Source of the DNA: Bacteroidales bacterium
GTDB lineage: Bacteria; Bacteroidota; Bacteroidia; Bacteroidales; Muribaculaceae
NCBI GenBank assembly: GCA_004552725.1
Contig: SFNM01000006.1
Span: 1 to 36,096 of the forward strand
Direction of reading: 5' to 3'
DNA: 36,096 nt
Shown here: one piece after another, positions 1-8,500 of the stretch
Numbering within the stretch: the first letter of the stretch is position 1
Layout: each line of letters opens with the position of its first letter
Program-made: the position numbers and the translations under genes
Notes under the pieces: model-generated
What the model was told of the DNA's origin: nothing
Databases searched by the model: none
Seen by the model: the letters and a program-made list of their open reading frames with translations, nothing else

Positions 1-321
1 CGCTCGCTGCGATGCATGCAGGCACGCCACCCCGATGCCGACCTGCTGATGATTACCGGCAAGCCATGCTGCGCCGAAACCATCGCACTGTGCAAGGCTC
101 TGGGCATTAAGCGCATCGGCGCCACCATGAACGGAACCAGCCGCGAAGCTGTGGCTCTTGCCCACAAAGAAGGACTCATCGTGAGCCTCTGGCCCGGACA
201 ATCGACCGCCGACTTTATGCTCGGCGCCTATCTGGGATGCGATTTCATGTGCACCGATATCCCAATCGAACTTAAATCGTGGGTCGAGGCCAACGCCCCG
301 TGGCTGAAAGTTACTTACTGA
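1..321 (+). CDS. Glycerophosphodiester phosphodiesterase family protein, C-terminal part
   Basis: The reading frame is open from the first base of the window, so the gene starts upstream; only about 106 residues are present. The visible part resembles the C-terminal half of the GDPD TIM barrel: a strand 'LLMITGKPC', a helix with 'ALGIKRIGATM', then 'GLIVSLWPGQSTADFMLGAY' and 'GCDFMCTDIPIEL'. The last two match the family pattern in which a Trp-containing strand is followed by a helix and a 'G.D...TD.P' loop. Family members hydrolyse glycerophosphodiesters to glycerol-3-phosphate and an alcohol, and many in Bacteroidota are periplasmic. The catalytic His/Glu/Asp residues lie in the missing N-terminal part, so activity cannot be judged. 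An internal ATG at 16 is probably not the start. Confidence 0.72.
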   Translation, partial: RSLRCMQARHPDADLLMITGKPCCAETIALCKALGIKRIGATMNGTSREAVALAHKEGLIVSLWPGQSTADFMLGAYLGCDFMCTDIPIELKSWVEANAPWLKVTY

Positions 322-367
322 CGCATTTTGCCTCGGCTATTATGATGCTATTCTCGCCGAGAATTTG

Positions 368-376
368 TAATTTTGC
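368..376 (+). promoter_or_regulatory. Bacteroidota -7 promoter element upstream of coaX
   Basis: TAATTTTGC matches the TAnnTTTGC -7 consensus. It ends only 7 nt before the chosen coaX start at 384, so the transcript would be leaderless or nearly so. A -33 TTTG at ideal spacing is not seen. Confidence 0.55.
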
Positions 377-383
377 ACTTAAA

Positions 384-1124
384 ATGGCAACGAAACTCAC
401 CATCGATGAGGGAAATTCCTCAGTAAAAATTGCACTGTGGCGCGACGACGTAATGGTGCAAGAGGTGACTTGTCGCCATGCCAACCTCAACGACATGGCG
501 CAAGTGGTGGCTCCTTGGGGCCACATCGATGCCGCCATCTACTGTAGCGTATGCCGTCATGAGCGCTCCCAACTGCTTGATTTTATGCACTTATATGCCG
601 ACCGCGCAATAATCCTCGATGCTCATACTCCAATGCCAATCACCTTGGGATATCGCACCCCTAACACCCTCGGAGCCGACCGAATTGCGGCGGCTGTTGG
701 TGCCACAGTCGTAGCGCCCAAGCGCACCGCCTTGGTTGTAGACATGGGCACTGCCATCACATACGATGTGGTGACTGCCGAAGGCGAATATCTCGGCGGC
801 AACATAGCACCCGGCATCTTCGTGCGGCTCGAAGCTCTTAACCACTTCACTCAAGCCTTGCCTTTGATTGAAACCGACGGCGATTGCCCGCGTTGGGGCT
901 ACGACACTACTACCGCCATGCGCGCCGGCGCCATCCGCGGCGTAGTGGGCGAATTGCAATACTATCGCCACTGTCTGCGTACCGACAGCCACTCCGCCAC
1001 CGTGGTACTCACCGGCGGTAGTGCCGACCTTATCATGCCTTACATTTCCACTCCCACCATATATGAGCCCAACTTAGTGCTTATCGGATTGAATAGAATA
1101 CTAAACTACAATGAAAATAATTAG
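384..1124 (+). CDS. coaX: Type III pantothenate kinase
   Basis: Phosphorylates pantothenate, the first step of coenzyme A synthesis, in the cytoplasm. The protein is 246 residues, normal for the type III family. Its ASKHA-fold motifs are visible in order: an N-terminal phosphate loop 'DEGNSSVK', the 'GADRIAAAVGA' segment, the second phosphate loop 'DMGTAITYD', the 'GGNIAPG' loop and a late 'TGGSADLI' adenosine motif. The start at 384 is preferred over the in-frame ATG at 279: homology begins at 'MATKLTIDEGN', and a -7 promoter box lies just upstream, between the two ATGs. It is the first gene of a tight run and overlaps the next gene by 14 nt. Translation of the downstream gene may therefore be coupled. 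Confidence 0.93.
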   Translation: MATKLTIDEGNSSVKIALWRDDVMVQEVTCRHANLNDMAQVVAPWGHIDAAIYCSVCRHERSQLLDFMHLYADRAIILDAHTPMPITLGYRTPNTLGADRIAAAVGATVVAPKRTALVVDMGTAITYDVVTAEGEYLGGNIAPGIFVRLEALNHFTQALPLIETDGDCPRWGYDTTTAMRAGAIRGVVGELQYYRHCLRTDSHSATVVLTGGSADLIMPYISTPTIYEPNLVLIGLNRILNYNENN

Positions 1125-2355
1125 ACTCTTGGTAGGGCTCTTAGCCCTTGCAGCAATCGGCTCCGCCGACATCTGTGCTCAAAATGCTACCATCACTCCC
1201 TACTCGCGCTATGGCTACGGCATCCTCAGCGACAACGCCAGCGCAGCCCAGCAAGGTATGGGCGGCGTGGGCTATGCGATGAACTCCGGACGCCAAATCA
1301 ACGCCATGAACCCGGCATCATACGCTCGCATCGACTCGCTCACTTTCTTGTTTGACATGGGTGTAAGCATGACCAACCTTTGGACCACCGAGGACAATGC
1401 AGCCGGCCACTCCTTCGAGAAGCACACCGGCGGCGGCCTCAGTTATATCACCTTGCAATTCCCCGTGTCGAAGCGTTTGGGCATCTCCGCCGGCTTACTC
1501 CCATTTTCCTCAGTGGGATATGCATTCGGAAATAATATTACCAATGGCGCTGCTTCGCGCCAAGGTAGCGGTAGTATCAACCAACTCTACCTCGGCGCCG
1601 GCTATCGCATTTTCCCGGAACTATCGGTAGGTGTGAACATTGCTTACATGTTTGGCTCAACCATCAACGACACCTACGCCTACGGCAACAGCGGTTCAAC
1701 CTCGCTCTACGAGCGCGAAATCGCCGTGCGCGACTACCGCTTCAACTTTGGCGTGCAATACACTTTGTTTCAAGACCGCACCAACTCATTCACCCTCGGT
1801 TTGACTTACTCCCCGGCAAAGAAACTCCTTGGCCACACCAATATCTACACTATGGACGTGAACAACGAGTCGAATGCCACCACCGCCGAACACGCGCCAA
1901 CCGACAATTTCTACAGCCTACCCCACAGTTTCGGCGCCGGTATCGCTTGGAATTGGCGCAGCCGCTTGCTTGTGGAACTCGATGCCACCTATCAAACTTG
2001 GAGCAAATGTAAATACGACGGTGAAGAAGGCGCTCTCAACGACCGTAAGAAACTCGCCCTCGGTATGCAATATCAACCCGCTTTGCGCGGCTCATATTTC
2101 CGTCGTATCCAATATCGACTCGGCGGCTCTTACGAAAACTCATACCTCAAAATCGGCTCCAACAGCCTACGCGAATGGGGGTTGAACTGCGGTTTCGGGA
2201 TGCCCGTACCCGGATTTAAGACTGTGGTGAATTTCTCCTTTGGATGGCTTCACCGCCAAGCCCACCCCTCCGCCCTTATCAAAGAAGACTACTTCAACAT
2301 CACTTTGGGCGTGAACTTCAACGAGATGTGGTTCCGCAAGGCCAAGATTTACTAA
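1111..2355 (+). CDS. Outer-membrane beta-barrel protein, FadL/OmpP1-like
   Basis: A 414-residue exported protein with a signal peptide (positive 'MKIIR', hydrophobic core, cleavage near 'SADICAQ'). The mature start 'ITPYSRYGYGIL' and the following 'GMGGVGYAMNSG...NAMNPASYA' resemble the hatch region of FadL/OmpP1/PorV-type barrels. The rest shows alternating amphipathic strands, such as 'LGISAGLLPFSSVGYAFG' and 'FNFGVQYTLF'. The end, 'YFNITLGVNFNEMWFRKAKIY', is a plausible closing strand. It sits between coaX and an lptC-like gene, an arrangement I recall from other Bacteroidales, which suggests a role in envelope biogenesis. The exact function is unknown. It is not convincingly PorV, although the N-terminal pattern is similar. 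The next gene begins in its stop codon (TAATG). Confidence 0.78.
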   Translation: MKIIRLLVGLLALAAIGSADICAQNATITPYSRYGYGILSDNASAAQQGMGGVGYAMNSGRQINAMNPASYARIDSLTFLFDMGVSMTNLWTTEDNAAGHSFEKHTGGGLSYITLQFPVSKRLGISAGLLPFSSVGYAFGNNITNGAASRQGSGSINQLYLGAGYRIFPELSVGVNIAYMFGSTINDTYAYGNSGSTSLYEREIAVRDYRFNFGVQYTLFQDRTNSFTLGLTYSPAKKLLGHTNIYTMDVNNESNATTAEHAPTDNFYSLPHSFGAGIAWNWRSRLLVELDATYQTWSKCKYDGEEGALNDRKKLALGMQYQPALRGSYFRRIQYRLGGSYENSYLKIGSNSLREWGLNCGFGMPVPGFKTVVNFSFGWLHRQAHPSALIKEDYFNITLGVNFNEMWFRKAKIY

Positions 2356-3092
2356 TGCCTCGAGCCCAACGACATCGGACAATGATGCGGCTTCTGCCGA
2401 TATGCTTCATCACTATGGCAATGGCCGCCTCAGTGGGTTGTCAGCCCGAGCGCAAGTCGTTCGTGCCCAATGCCGGAGGCGATGTGCCCACTATGACCAC
2501 CGACTCGGTGTGTACGTTCATATCCGACTCGGGCTACACTCGCTATCGCATCACCACTTTGCTGTGGCAGATGTTCGACGACTGCGATGAACCTTATTGG
2601 CGCTTCCCATTCGGGCTGGAGTTGGTGCAATACGACCGCCAAATGCGCCCCAACGCCAACGTGATTTGCGACTCGGCCGTTTACTTCAGCCGCCTGCGTC
2701 TGTGGCGCCTCGACGGCCATGTAGTGATGGTCAACACTTTGCGCGACTCTTTCCTCACCGAACAAGTGTATTGGGACCAAACGCGCACCAAAGTATATAG
2801 CGACTCGTTCATTCACATCGTGCGCTCCGACCGCATTATCGAAGGCTATGGCTTCGAGGCCAACCAAACGATGACCGCGTTCAACGTAAACCGCCCCACC
2901 GGCATCATACCAGTGGAACGTCGCAAACCGGGTGCCGATACCGTGGCATTAGACGACTCTTCCAACGGCTTTGATTTGCGCGGACGTCGCACAGCCCCGG
3001 TACGCGCATCCGAGCGCCGGCCTCAACCATCATACATACATTCCGAACCCGGCTTTACGCCCCGTCGCCCTCAAAAATCCGGCACACTATGA
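2355..3092 (+). CDS. lptC: LptC-like LPS export lipoprotein
   Basis: Predicted periplasmic lipoprotein of the LPS transport bridge (LptC/YrbK family), which passes LPS from LptBFG to LptA. The N-terminus carries a hydrophobic stretch ending in 'AASVGC', a probable lipobox. The body has the repeated short strands of an LptC beta-jellyroll: 'YTRYRITTLLWQMFD', 'FPFGLELVQYD', 'VICDSAVYFSRLRLWRLDGHVVMVN', 'LTEQVYWDQTRTKVYSDSFIHIV' and 'IIEGYGFEANQTM'. The last is the classic LptC 'G.G.....' ending. Two starts are possible: 2355, overlapping the upstream stop, and 2382, which gives a shorter, more typical lipoprotein signal. The tail after about residue 210 is rich in Pro and Arg and probably disordered. 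It overlaps the next gene by ATGA. Confidence 0.8.
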   Translation: MPRAQRHRTMMRLLPICFITMAMAASVGCQPERKSFVPNAGGDVPTMTTDSVCTFISDSGYTRYRITTLLWQMFDDCDEPYWRFPFGLELVQYDRQMRPNANVICDSAVYFSRLRLWRLDGHVVMVNTLRDSFLTEQVYWDQTRTKVYSDSFIHIVRSDRIIEGYGFEANQTMTAFNVNRPTGIIPVERRKPGADTVALDDSSNGFDLRGRRTAPVRASERRPQPSYIHSEPGFTPRRPQKSGTL

Positions 3093-4378
3093 CACCTTGG
3101 ATAATTATCACCGGCATATCGCTCATTCTCTCGGCTCTGTTTTCAGGCGTTGAGATTGCTTTCGTCACCGCCGACCGCGTGCGCACCAAACTCGACGTGG
3201 CTCGCGGCGGCATCATCTCCAAATTGCTCGAAAAATTCTATTCCGACAGCGAATTTTTCATCTCATCTATTTTAGTGGGCAACAACGTGATGTTGGTGAT
3301 TTACGGTATGGGTATCGCCAAAATTTTAGAGCCTCTAATTCGTGATACATGGGGCATAACCTCTGAGCCAATGATGCTCCTCATTCAAACCATCATCTCC
3401 ACAGTAGTCATCCTCTTTGCCGGCGAGTTTATACCCAAAACTATTTTCCGCATCAACCCCAATAGTTCACTGAAAATTTTTGCTCTTCCGATTTTCCTTT
3501 TCTACTTAGTGTTATACCCGGTATCATGGCTCTCAACCCTGCTTTCGCGCCTTATTATGCGTGCTCTGGGCATCAAATCCGCCGACCAACAAACCGAAGG
3601 TGTGTCGGTCGACGCTTTGGGCGAATTTGTAGGCGAAAATATCGACCGTAGCGAAGAAATGCACCACGAAGTCGATAAGGAAGTGAAAATCTTTCGCAAC
3701 GCGCTTGACTTCTCATCAACTCACCTACGCGACTGCATGACCCCGCGCAATGAAATCGTGGCTGTTGACCGCGACGCCGTAGACCGCGATGCATTGGTGC
3801 GATTATTCACCATCTCGGGCCGCTCGAAAATCATCGTTTACAATGGCGACATCGACAATATCTTAGGCTATATACATGTGTATGAACTCTTTAACGATAA
3901 GAGCGATTGGAAGCAACACATCAAGCCCGTACTTTTTGCCCCCGAAAACCTGCTTGCCAACAAAATGATGCGCCGCCTACTGCAGCAAAAGCGCTCGCTG
4001 GCCGTGGTCGTTGACGAATTTGGCGGCACGGCCGGACTTATCTCGCTCGAAGACCTCGTGGAAGAGATTTTCGGCGATATCCAAGATGAACACGACCGAC
4101 AACGCCTCACAATGCGACAAGTCACTCCCAATGTTTACGATTTCTCGGGCCGATGCGAAATCACCGCCATCAACGAACAATTCCATCTCGACTTGCCCGA
4201 AAGCGACGACTATCAAACCATAGCCGGCTATATACTCTTCTCCACCGGCTCCATACCCCCTCAAGGTGAAGACATTCAACTCAACGGCTTGATATTCAAC
4301 ATCGTGCACAAAAGTGCCAACCGCATTGAGATGATACGCGTCACTGTGCCGGAACATCAATACGACTCCGAAGACTAA
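3089..4378 (+). CDS. CNNM/CorC-family membrane protein (GldE-like)
   Basis: A 429-residue protein with the standard three-part layout. Residues 1-170 are a DUF21/CNNM membrane domain with about four helices, including 'SALFSGVEIAFVTADRVR', a motif typical of the family, and 'EFIPKTIFRINPN'. Residues 200-325 are a CBS pair beginning 'LRDCMTPRNEIVAVD' and containing 'VDEFGGTAGLISLEDLVEE'. Residues 345-425 are a CorC_HlyC domain. Relatives are linked to magnesium, cobalt or other divalent-ion efflux. In gliding Bacteroidota the paralogue is named GldE and supports the lipoprotein GldD. The neighbourhood (LPS transport, outer-membrane barrel) fits an envelope role, but the substrate is not determinable. 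It starts inside the stop codon of the LptC-like gene. Confidence 0.85.
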   Translation: MTPWIIITGISLILSALFSGVEIAFVTADRVRTKLDVARGGIISKLLEKFYSDSEFFISSILVGNNVMLVIYGMGIAKILEPLIRDTWGITSEPMMLLIQTIISTVVILFAGEFIPKTIFRINPNSSLKIFALPIFLFYLVLYPVSWLSTLLSRLIMRALGIKSADQQTEGVSVDALGEFVGENIDRSEEMHHEVDKEVKIFRNALDFSSTHLRDCMTPRNEIVAVDRDAVDRDALVRLFTISGRSKIIVYNGDIDNILGYIHVYELFNDKSDWKQHIKPVLFAPENLLANKMMRRLLQQKRSLAVVVDEFGGTAGLISLEDLVEEIFGDIQDEHDRQRLTMRQVTPNVYDFSGRCEITAINEQFHLDLPESDDYQTIAGYILFSTGSIPPQGEDIQLNGLIFNIVHKSANRIEMIRVTVPEHQYDSED

Positions 4379-4384
4379 TCCACC

Positions 4385-5590
4385 ATGACTCGTCTTAGCC
4401 TACTTAATCAAATCAATCGCTACGGCAAAATCGTGTTCCTCGTGGTAGCCGCTATCACCGTAGGCTCTTTCATTTATGTATCAACCGGACTGGTGCGCGA
4501 CCTCTCTCGACAAGAGCGCGAACGGATGGAGATTTGGGCCGATGCCACTCGCGAAATCATCGCCTCAGTCGAAGAGAGCGAAGCACAGTCGGTCAATATC
4601 GACTTCCTGCTCCATATTATCGAGAGCAACACCACTATCCCGGTATTGCTCACCGACTTCGATGGCAACATCTTGCAATACCGCAATTTTGATCTGCCCG
4701 AAGCCGAAAGCACTCCCGGCATCGAACTCTCCGACGCCAATAAGGCTTTCTTGTTGGAGAAACTTCATACTCTGCAACGCTCGTCGAACGTGATCGACAT
4801 TGAAATCATTCCCGGTGCACCACACCATATCTATTATGAGGACTCTACACTGCTCAAGCGATTGAGTTACTATCCGTTTGTGGTGATTGCAGTGATGATT
4901 GCCTTCGTAGTTGTAGTGTATTTCGCCATGCTTTCAACCAAACGCGCCGAACAAAACAAGGTGTGGGTAGGCCTTTCAAAAGAAACGGCCCATCAATTGG
5001 GCACCCCTATCTCCTCGCTGATGGCGTGGATGGAACTGCTACCGGAAATGGGCGTTGGCACCGCCGAAGTGGCCGAAATGAATAAGGACGTGAACCGCCT
5101 GAGCACCATCGCTTCGCGTTTCTCCAAAATCGGCTCGGCGCCGCAAATGGAGGATGCCGACCTCAACGAAGTGGTAGGCCATGCCGCCACATATATGGCT
5201 TCGCGCATATCCCACCGCATCAATCTCACCATTGATTTGTGCGACGAGCCGTTGCCGGTCAAAGCATGCCCGCCCCTATTTGAGTGGGTGATGGAGAACC
5301 TTATCAAAAACGCAGTCGACGCCATGGACGGTAAAGGTGCCATCCATGTGTCGACCGGCAAATCCGACCACCACATTTTCATCGAAGTGGAAGACACAGG
5401 CAAGGGCATCTCGCGCAAGAATTTCAAAACCATCTTCAATCCTGGCTACACCACCAAGAGCCGCGGCTGGGGCTTAGGATTAGCGTTGGCCAAGCGCATT
5501 ATCGAGCAATACCATCGCGGCTCCATCTATGTGAAATCCTCCCAACCGGGCCGCACCGTCTTCCGCATCGACCTCGCGCCCTCCAAGTAA
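4385..5590 (+). CDS. Sensor histidine kinase, orphan, last gene of the LptC/CorC run
   Basis: A 401-residue inner-membrane histidine kinase. Two transmembrane helices (about 15-35 and 162-183) enclose a periplasmic sensor domain of about 125 residues. The H-box is 'KETAHQLGTPISSL' with the phospho-acceptor at His203. The ATPase domain shows the N-box 'ENLIKNAVDAM' (Asn309), G1 box 'EDTGKGIS' and G2 box 'GWGLGLALAKRI'. The HQLGTP H-box is a variant common in Bacteroidota kinases. It begins 6 nt after the CorC-like gene, so it is probably co-transcribed with coaX-lptC genes. No response regulator follows; the nearest one (6916) has its own LytS-type kinase. A role in sensing envelope state is an inference from context only. 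Confidence 0.88.
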   Translation: MTRLSLLNQINRYGKIVFLVVAAITVGSFIYVSTGLVRDLSRQERERMEIWADATREIIASVEESEAQSVNIDFLLHIIESNTTIPVLLTDFDGNILQYRNFDLPEAESTPGIELSDANKAFLLEKLHTLQRSSNVIDIEIIPGAPHHIYYEDSTLLKRLSYYPFVVIAVMIAFVVVVYFAMLSTKRAEQNKVWVGLSKETAHQLGTPISSLMAWMELLPEMGVGTAEVAEMNKDVNRLSTIASRFSKIGSAPQMEDADLNEVVGHAATYMASRISHRINLTIDLCDEPLPVKACPPLFEWVMENLIKNAVDAMDGKGAIHVSTGKSDHHIFIEVEDTGKGISRKNFKTIFNPGYTTKSRGWGLGLALAKRIIEQYHRGSIYVKSSQPGRTVFRIDLAPSK

Positions 5591-5609
5591 CGATATATTG
5601 ATCTATGTT

Positions 5610-5646
5610 GAAGCCGGGGGTGTAAGGTTAGCCGGTTTCTTCGTTA
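5610..5646 (+). terminator. Possible terminator after the coaX-histidine kinase run
   Basis: GAAGCCGG (5610-5617) can pair with CCGGTTTC (5632-5639) with one G-U pair, leaving a 14-nt loop and a short, impure T-rich tail. This is a weak candidate. The rest of 5591-5805 shows no convincing gene; a 98-residue minus-strand ORF there runs into the next gene and has no recognisable features. Confidence 0.35.
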
Positions 5647-5805
5647 ATCATTTCCATGTAGGATTGGGAGGGAGTAGGTGATGTAGACGTAGTTGCCCAG
5701 TAAAGTAGCAAAAGTGGAGTATTTAGATAATTGCAATAGCCGATATATGCGGCAGTGAATGGATAGATAGAGGAGAAATTTGAAGAGAAAACAACCGGTA
5801 ATTCC

Positions 5806-5835
5806 TTTGAAATAAAGATTTTTTTGTAAATTTGC
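5806..5835 (+). promoter_or_regulatory. Promoter for the LytS/LytTR pair
   Basis: A -33-like TTTG (5806-5809), a 17-nt spacer, and the -7 box TAAATTTGC (5827-5835). The -7 box matches the Bacteroidota consensus exactly and lies 19 nt before the start codon at 5855. Confidence 0.6.
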
Positions 5836-5854
5836 GGTGTTAACTCTTTGACCT

Positions 5855-6919
5855 ATGACTTCTTCGAATAGAAACCAATTAGTGGTAACTGTGCTGATAC
5901 ACGTTACATTTATTATGTTGATGTGTTTCTTGCCCGACATACTTCATCGCTACAGCCGCGCCAGCGCCATGTGGAGTATGTCGCAATGGACTATAGCGCG
6001 TGCCGCAGTGATAATCGCTGTATTTTATCTCAACTACTTGGTAATCATCCCTCAACTACTGGTGCGCCGCCGCAAGTGGGTGTCATTTATCTTGCTGAAT
6101 GTGGTGATTTGCGCTGCAGCGGCTCTGTTAGTGAGGTACCTGAGCCATTTGGAACATTTGGAACGAGTGCAAGAAATGGGCGAAATGGCACGACGCTTTC
6201 CCGGCGGCTTACCTGCGATAGACTGGCTATCGTTCTTCTTGCGAGACTTTATCATGCAGATATTAGTGTGTGGGTTGGCTGTGGCACTAAGCCTCACGCA
6301 ACAATGGTATGTGCTTCAACAGAAGCATCAGCAAGCGTTAGTGTTGTCGCGCGAGTCGGAGTTGGCCGGACTGCGCCAACAACTCAATCCCCACTTTCTA
6401 TTTAACACGCTCAATAGCATCTATGCTTTGATAGAGATTTCTCCGGAGGATGCTCAGCGAGCGGTGCACGATTTATCGCTACTTCTGAGATATATGGTGT
6501 ATGAAAATCCGGAGCGAGTGGAGCTAGAGCGCGAAGTGGAATTTATCAGCACGTTCATTGAATTGATGCGTCTGCGGATGTCCGGCCGGCCGATAAATTT
6601 CGAGGTGGAAAACAATGCCCCGGCGGGCACTACCATAGCCCCGTTGGTGTTCATCACTCAAGTGGAGAATGCTTTCAAGCACGGCAACACATCGAACCAC
6701 TCACAGCCAATCGACATCACAATCCGCGCATCGAAGCGGAGTATCGAATGTATCACGGTGAATAGTGTTGACAAGCACGCCCATCGCGACAGCGGGCACG
6801 GCGTGGGTCTGGCCAATTTGCGTCGTCGGCTTGAAATAATCTATGGCGACGAGGCAGAAATTGTCACCTCCATCAAAGACAACAAGTATCATACCCACCT
6901 AAAAATCAATCTAATATGA
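5855..6919 (+). CDS. LytS/YpdA-type sensor histidine kinase
   Basis: A 354-residue kinase of the His_kinase (PF06580) family. Four predicted transmembrane helices (about 9-29, 46-66, 76-97 and 125-148) are followed by a short coiled linker. The family signature 'LRQQLNPHFLFNTLNSI' carries the phospho-acceptor at His180. The ATPase half shows 'TQVENAFKHG' (N-box, Asn272) and 'GHGVGLANLRRRLEIIYG'. The membrane domain has no large extracytoplasmic sensor, so the signal is probably sensed in or near the membrane. It overlaps the next gene, a LytTR regulator, by ATGA, so the two almost certainly form a pair. Its DNA looks more AT-rich than the flanking genes. Confidence 0.92.
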   Translation: MTSSNRNQLVVTVLIHVTFIMLMCFLPDILHRYSRASAMWSMSQWTIARAAVIIAVFYLNYLVIIPQLLVRRRKWVSFILLNVVICAAAALLVRYLSHLEHLERVQEMGEMARRFPGGLPAIDWLSFFLRDFIMQILVCGLAVALSLTQQWYVLQQKHQQALVLSRESELAGLRQQLNPHFLFNTLNSIYALIEISPEDAQRAVHDLSLLLRYMVYENPERVELEREVEFISTFIELMRLRMSGRPINFEVENNAPAGTTIAPLVFITQVENAFKHGNTSNHSQPIDITIRASKRSIECITVNSVDKHAHRDSGHGVGLANLRRRLEIIYGDEAEIVTSIKDNKYHTHLKINLI

Positions 6920-7599
6920 ACGCAATACGGTGTATTATAGCCGATGATGAGCCATTAGCTGTGGGTCTCTTGCGCAACTATGTCATGCGCGATGAGCGAT
7001 TGGAATTGGTCGGAGCGTATACCGACGCACATTCAGCGCTCGAAGCCATCAAGCAAGGGAAATCGGAATTGGCTATTTTGGATATTCAAATGCCCGACTT
7101 ATCGGGCATTGAGGTGGCACGCGTGGCCGATGAAATGGGTGTGCGAGTGATTTTTGTGACAGCCTATCGCGAGTATGCGCTCGACGGATTCAAAGTGCAT
7201 GCGGCCGACTACCTGCTCAAGCCGGTGAGTCGGACGGAATTCGCCGAAGCAATCGACCGTATATGTCGCAGCACCTTGCCAGCGGTGCAATATCTCACTG
7301 TGCGAAGCGAATATCGGTTAGTACGATTGCCCTTCAACGAAATTCTCTACATCGAAGGACTAAAGGACTATGTAAAAATATATGTATCGGGGCGCGAGCG
7401 CCCGGTAATAACTCAGATGAGTATGAAATCCATAGAGCAAGCGCTTGCAGGCGATACTTTTGTGCGTATTCATCGCTCGTTTATCGTAGCAAAGGCACGC
7501 ATTGAAGCCTACGACCGTACTACGGTGTATATAGGCGGCAACGCACTGCCAATTGGCGATACTTACCGCCATCGATTTGCCACAGAAATCGATTCTTAA
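6916..7599 (+). CDS. LytTR-family response regulator, partner of the upstream kinase
   Basis: A 227-residue regulator. The receiver domain (about 1-115) has the acidic pair Asp10/Asp11, the phospho-acceptor Asp56 in 'LAILDIQMPDLSG', the conserved Thr82 in 'VIFVTAY' and Lys102 in 'LLKPVS'. A LytTR DNA-binding domain follows (about 125-225), with 'ILYIEGLKDYVKIY', 'FVRIHRSFIV' and 'LPIGDTYR', all diagnostic of the family. It would bind direct-repeat sites upstream of its targets; the target genes cannot be deduced from the window. Start overlaps the kinase stop (ATGA). The pair stands apart from its neighbours, with its own promoter. Confidence 0.94.
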   Translation: MNAIRCIIADDEPLAVGLLRNYVMRDERLELVGAYTDAHSALEAIKQGKSELAILDIQMPDLSGIEVARVADEMGVRVIFVTAYREYALDGFKVHAADYLLKPVSRTEFAEAIDRICRSTLPAVQYLTVRSEYRLVRLPFNEILYIEGLKDYVKIYVSGRERPVITQMSMKSIEQALAGDTFVRIHRSFIVAKARIEAYDRTTVYIGGNALPIGDTYRHRFATEIDS

Positions 7600-7654
7600 G
7601 AACTTTTTTGAATGTTTTTAGGGCTTCGGTGCCCGCCGTTTGCACTTTTTTTCT

Positions 7655-7663
7655 TAACTTTGC
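7655..7663 (+). promoter_or_regulatory. -7 promoter element of rsmA
   Basis: TAACTTTGC matches the TAnnTTTGC consensus and lies 14 nt upstream of the rsmA start at 7678. It also argues against the in-frame ATG at 7612, which lies before it. Confidence 0.6.
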
Positions 7664-7677
7664 ACAAATTCTGTGCT

Positions 7678-8469
7678 ATGGCTTCCGTTCGTCCTAAAAA
7701 ATCCCTCGGACAGCACTTCTTGACCGACCTAAGTATTGCTGACCGCATTGCCGCCACCATCAACGACCGTCCCGACTTGCCGGTGGTTGAAGTGGGGCCC
7801 GGCACTGGTGTGCTCACACGATGCTTGCTTGGCAATCAACGCGACCTCACAGTGGTGGAACTCGACAGCGAGAGCGTGGAATATCTGCGCGCCGGCGGTG
7901 TTGAAGGCCTTGCGCTCGAGCGCATTATCGAAGCCGACTTTTTACGATTGGACTTGGCAGAATTAATGGGAAATCGGCCATTTGCCTTAATCGGCAACTA
8001 TCCCTACAACATTTCGTCGCAAATATTCTTCCGCGTGCTGGATTTCCGTGATTTAATCCAAGAATGTAGCGGTATGCTTCAGCGCGAAGTAGCCGAGCGA
8101 ATATGCGCGCCCGAAGGCTCGAAGACTCGCGGCATATTGTCAGTACTTCTACAAGTCTGGTACGATGCCGAATACTTGTTCACCGTGTCGGAACACGTGT
8201 TCAACCCGCCTCCAAAGGTGAAGAGCGGAGTAATACGACTACGGCGCAATGGAGTCACCGACCCCGGATGCGACTTCGCCTTGATGCGCACCGTGGTGAA
8301 GACCACCTTCGGCCAGCGACGCAAGACCATCCGCAATTCAGCACGCTCGCTATTGCCTCCGTCTGTTCCTTTCCCACCCGACAGCCCGTTGGGCGCCTTA
8401 CGCCCGGAGCAACTATCGGTGGCGCAATTTGTGGAACTGACCAATTTAATCGACAGTTTGCGCCGCTAA
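7678..8469 (+). CDS. rsmA: 16S rRNA (adenine1518-N6/adenine1519-N6)-dimethyltransferase
   Basis: KsgA/RsmA dimethylates two adjacent adenines in the 3' hairpin of 16S rRNA during 30S subunit maturation. The 263-residue protein has the family motifs: 'KKSLGQHFL' at the N-terminus, the SAM-binding 'VEVGPGTGVLT', the catalytic 'GNYPYNISSQIFF' (motif IV NxPY type), 'QREVAERICA', 'FNPPPKVKSGVIRL' and the C-terminal 'FGQRRKTIRNS'. The start at 7678 is chosen because homology begins at 'MASVRPKKSLGQ' and the promoter box lies just upstream. It is followed 31 nt later by mgtE, so co-transcription is likely. Confidence 0.96.
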   Translation: MASVRPKKSLGQHFLTDLSIADRIAATINDRPDLPVVEVGPGTGVLTRCLLGNQRDLTVVELDSESVEYLRAGGVEGLALERIIEADFLRLDLAELMGNRPFALIGNYPYNISSQIFFRVLDFRDLIQECSGMLQREVAERICAPEGSKTRGILSVLLQVWYDAEYLFTVSEHVFNPPPKVKSGVIRLRRNGVTDPGCDFALMRTVVKTTFGQRRKTIRNSARSLLPPSVPFPPDSPLGALRPEQLSVAQFVELTNLIDSLRR

Positions 8470-8500
8470 TCCATTCACCTCTAATTAGATAGGCCGAACA

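Noticed and set aside
5644..5940. A 98-residue minus-strand ORF between the two histidine kinase genes
   Set aside because: It overlaps the promoter and the start of the LytS-type kinase, has no recognised motif, and its composition looks non-coding.
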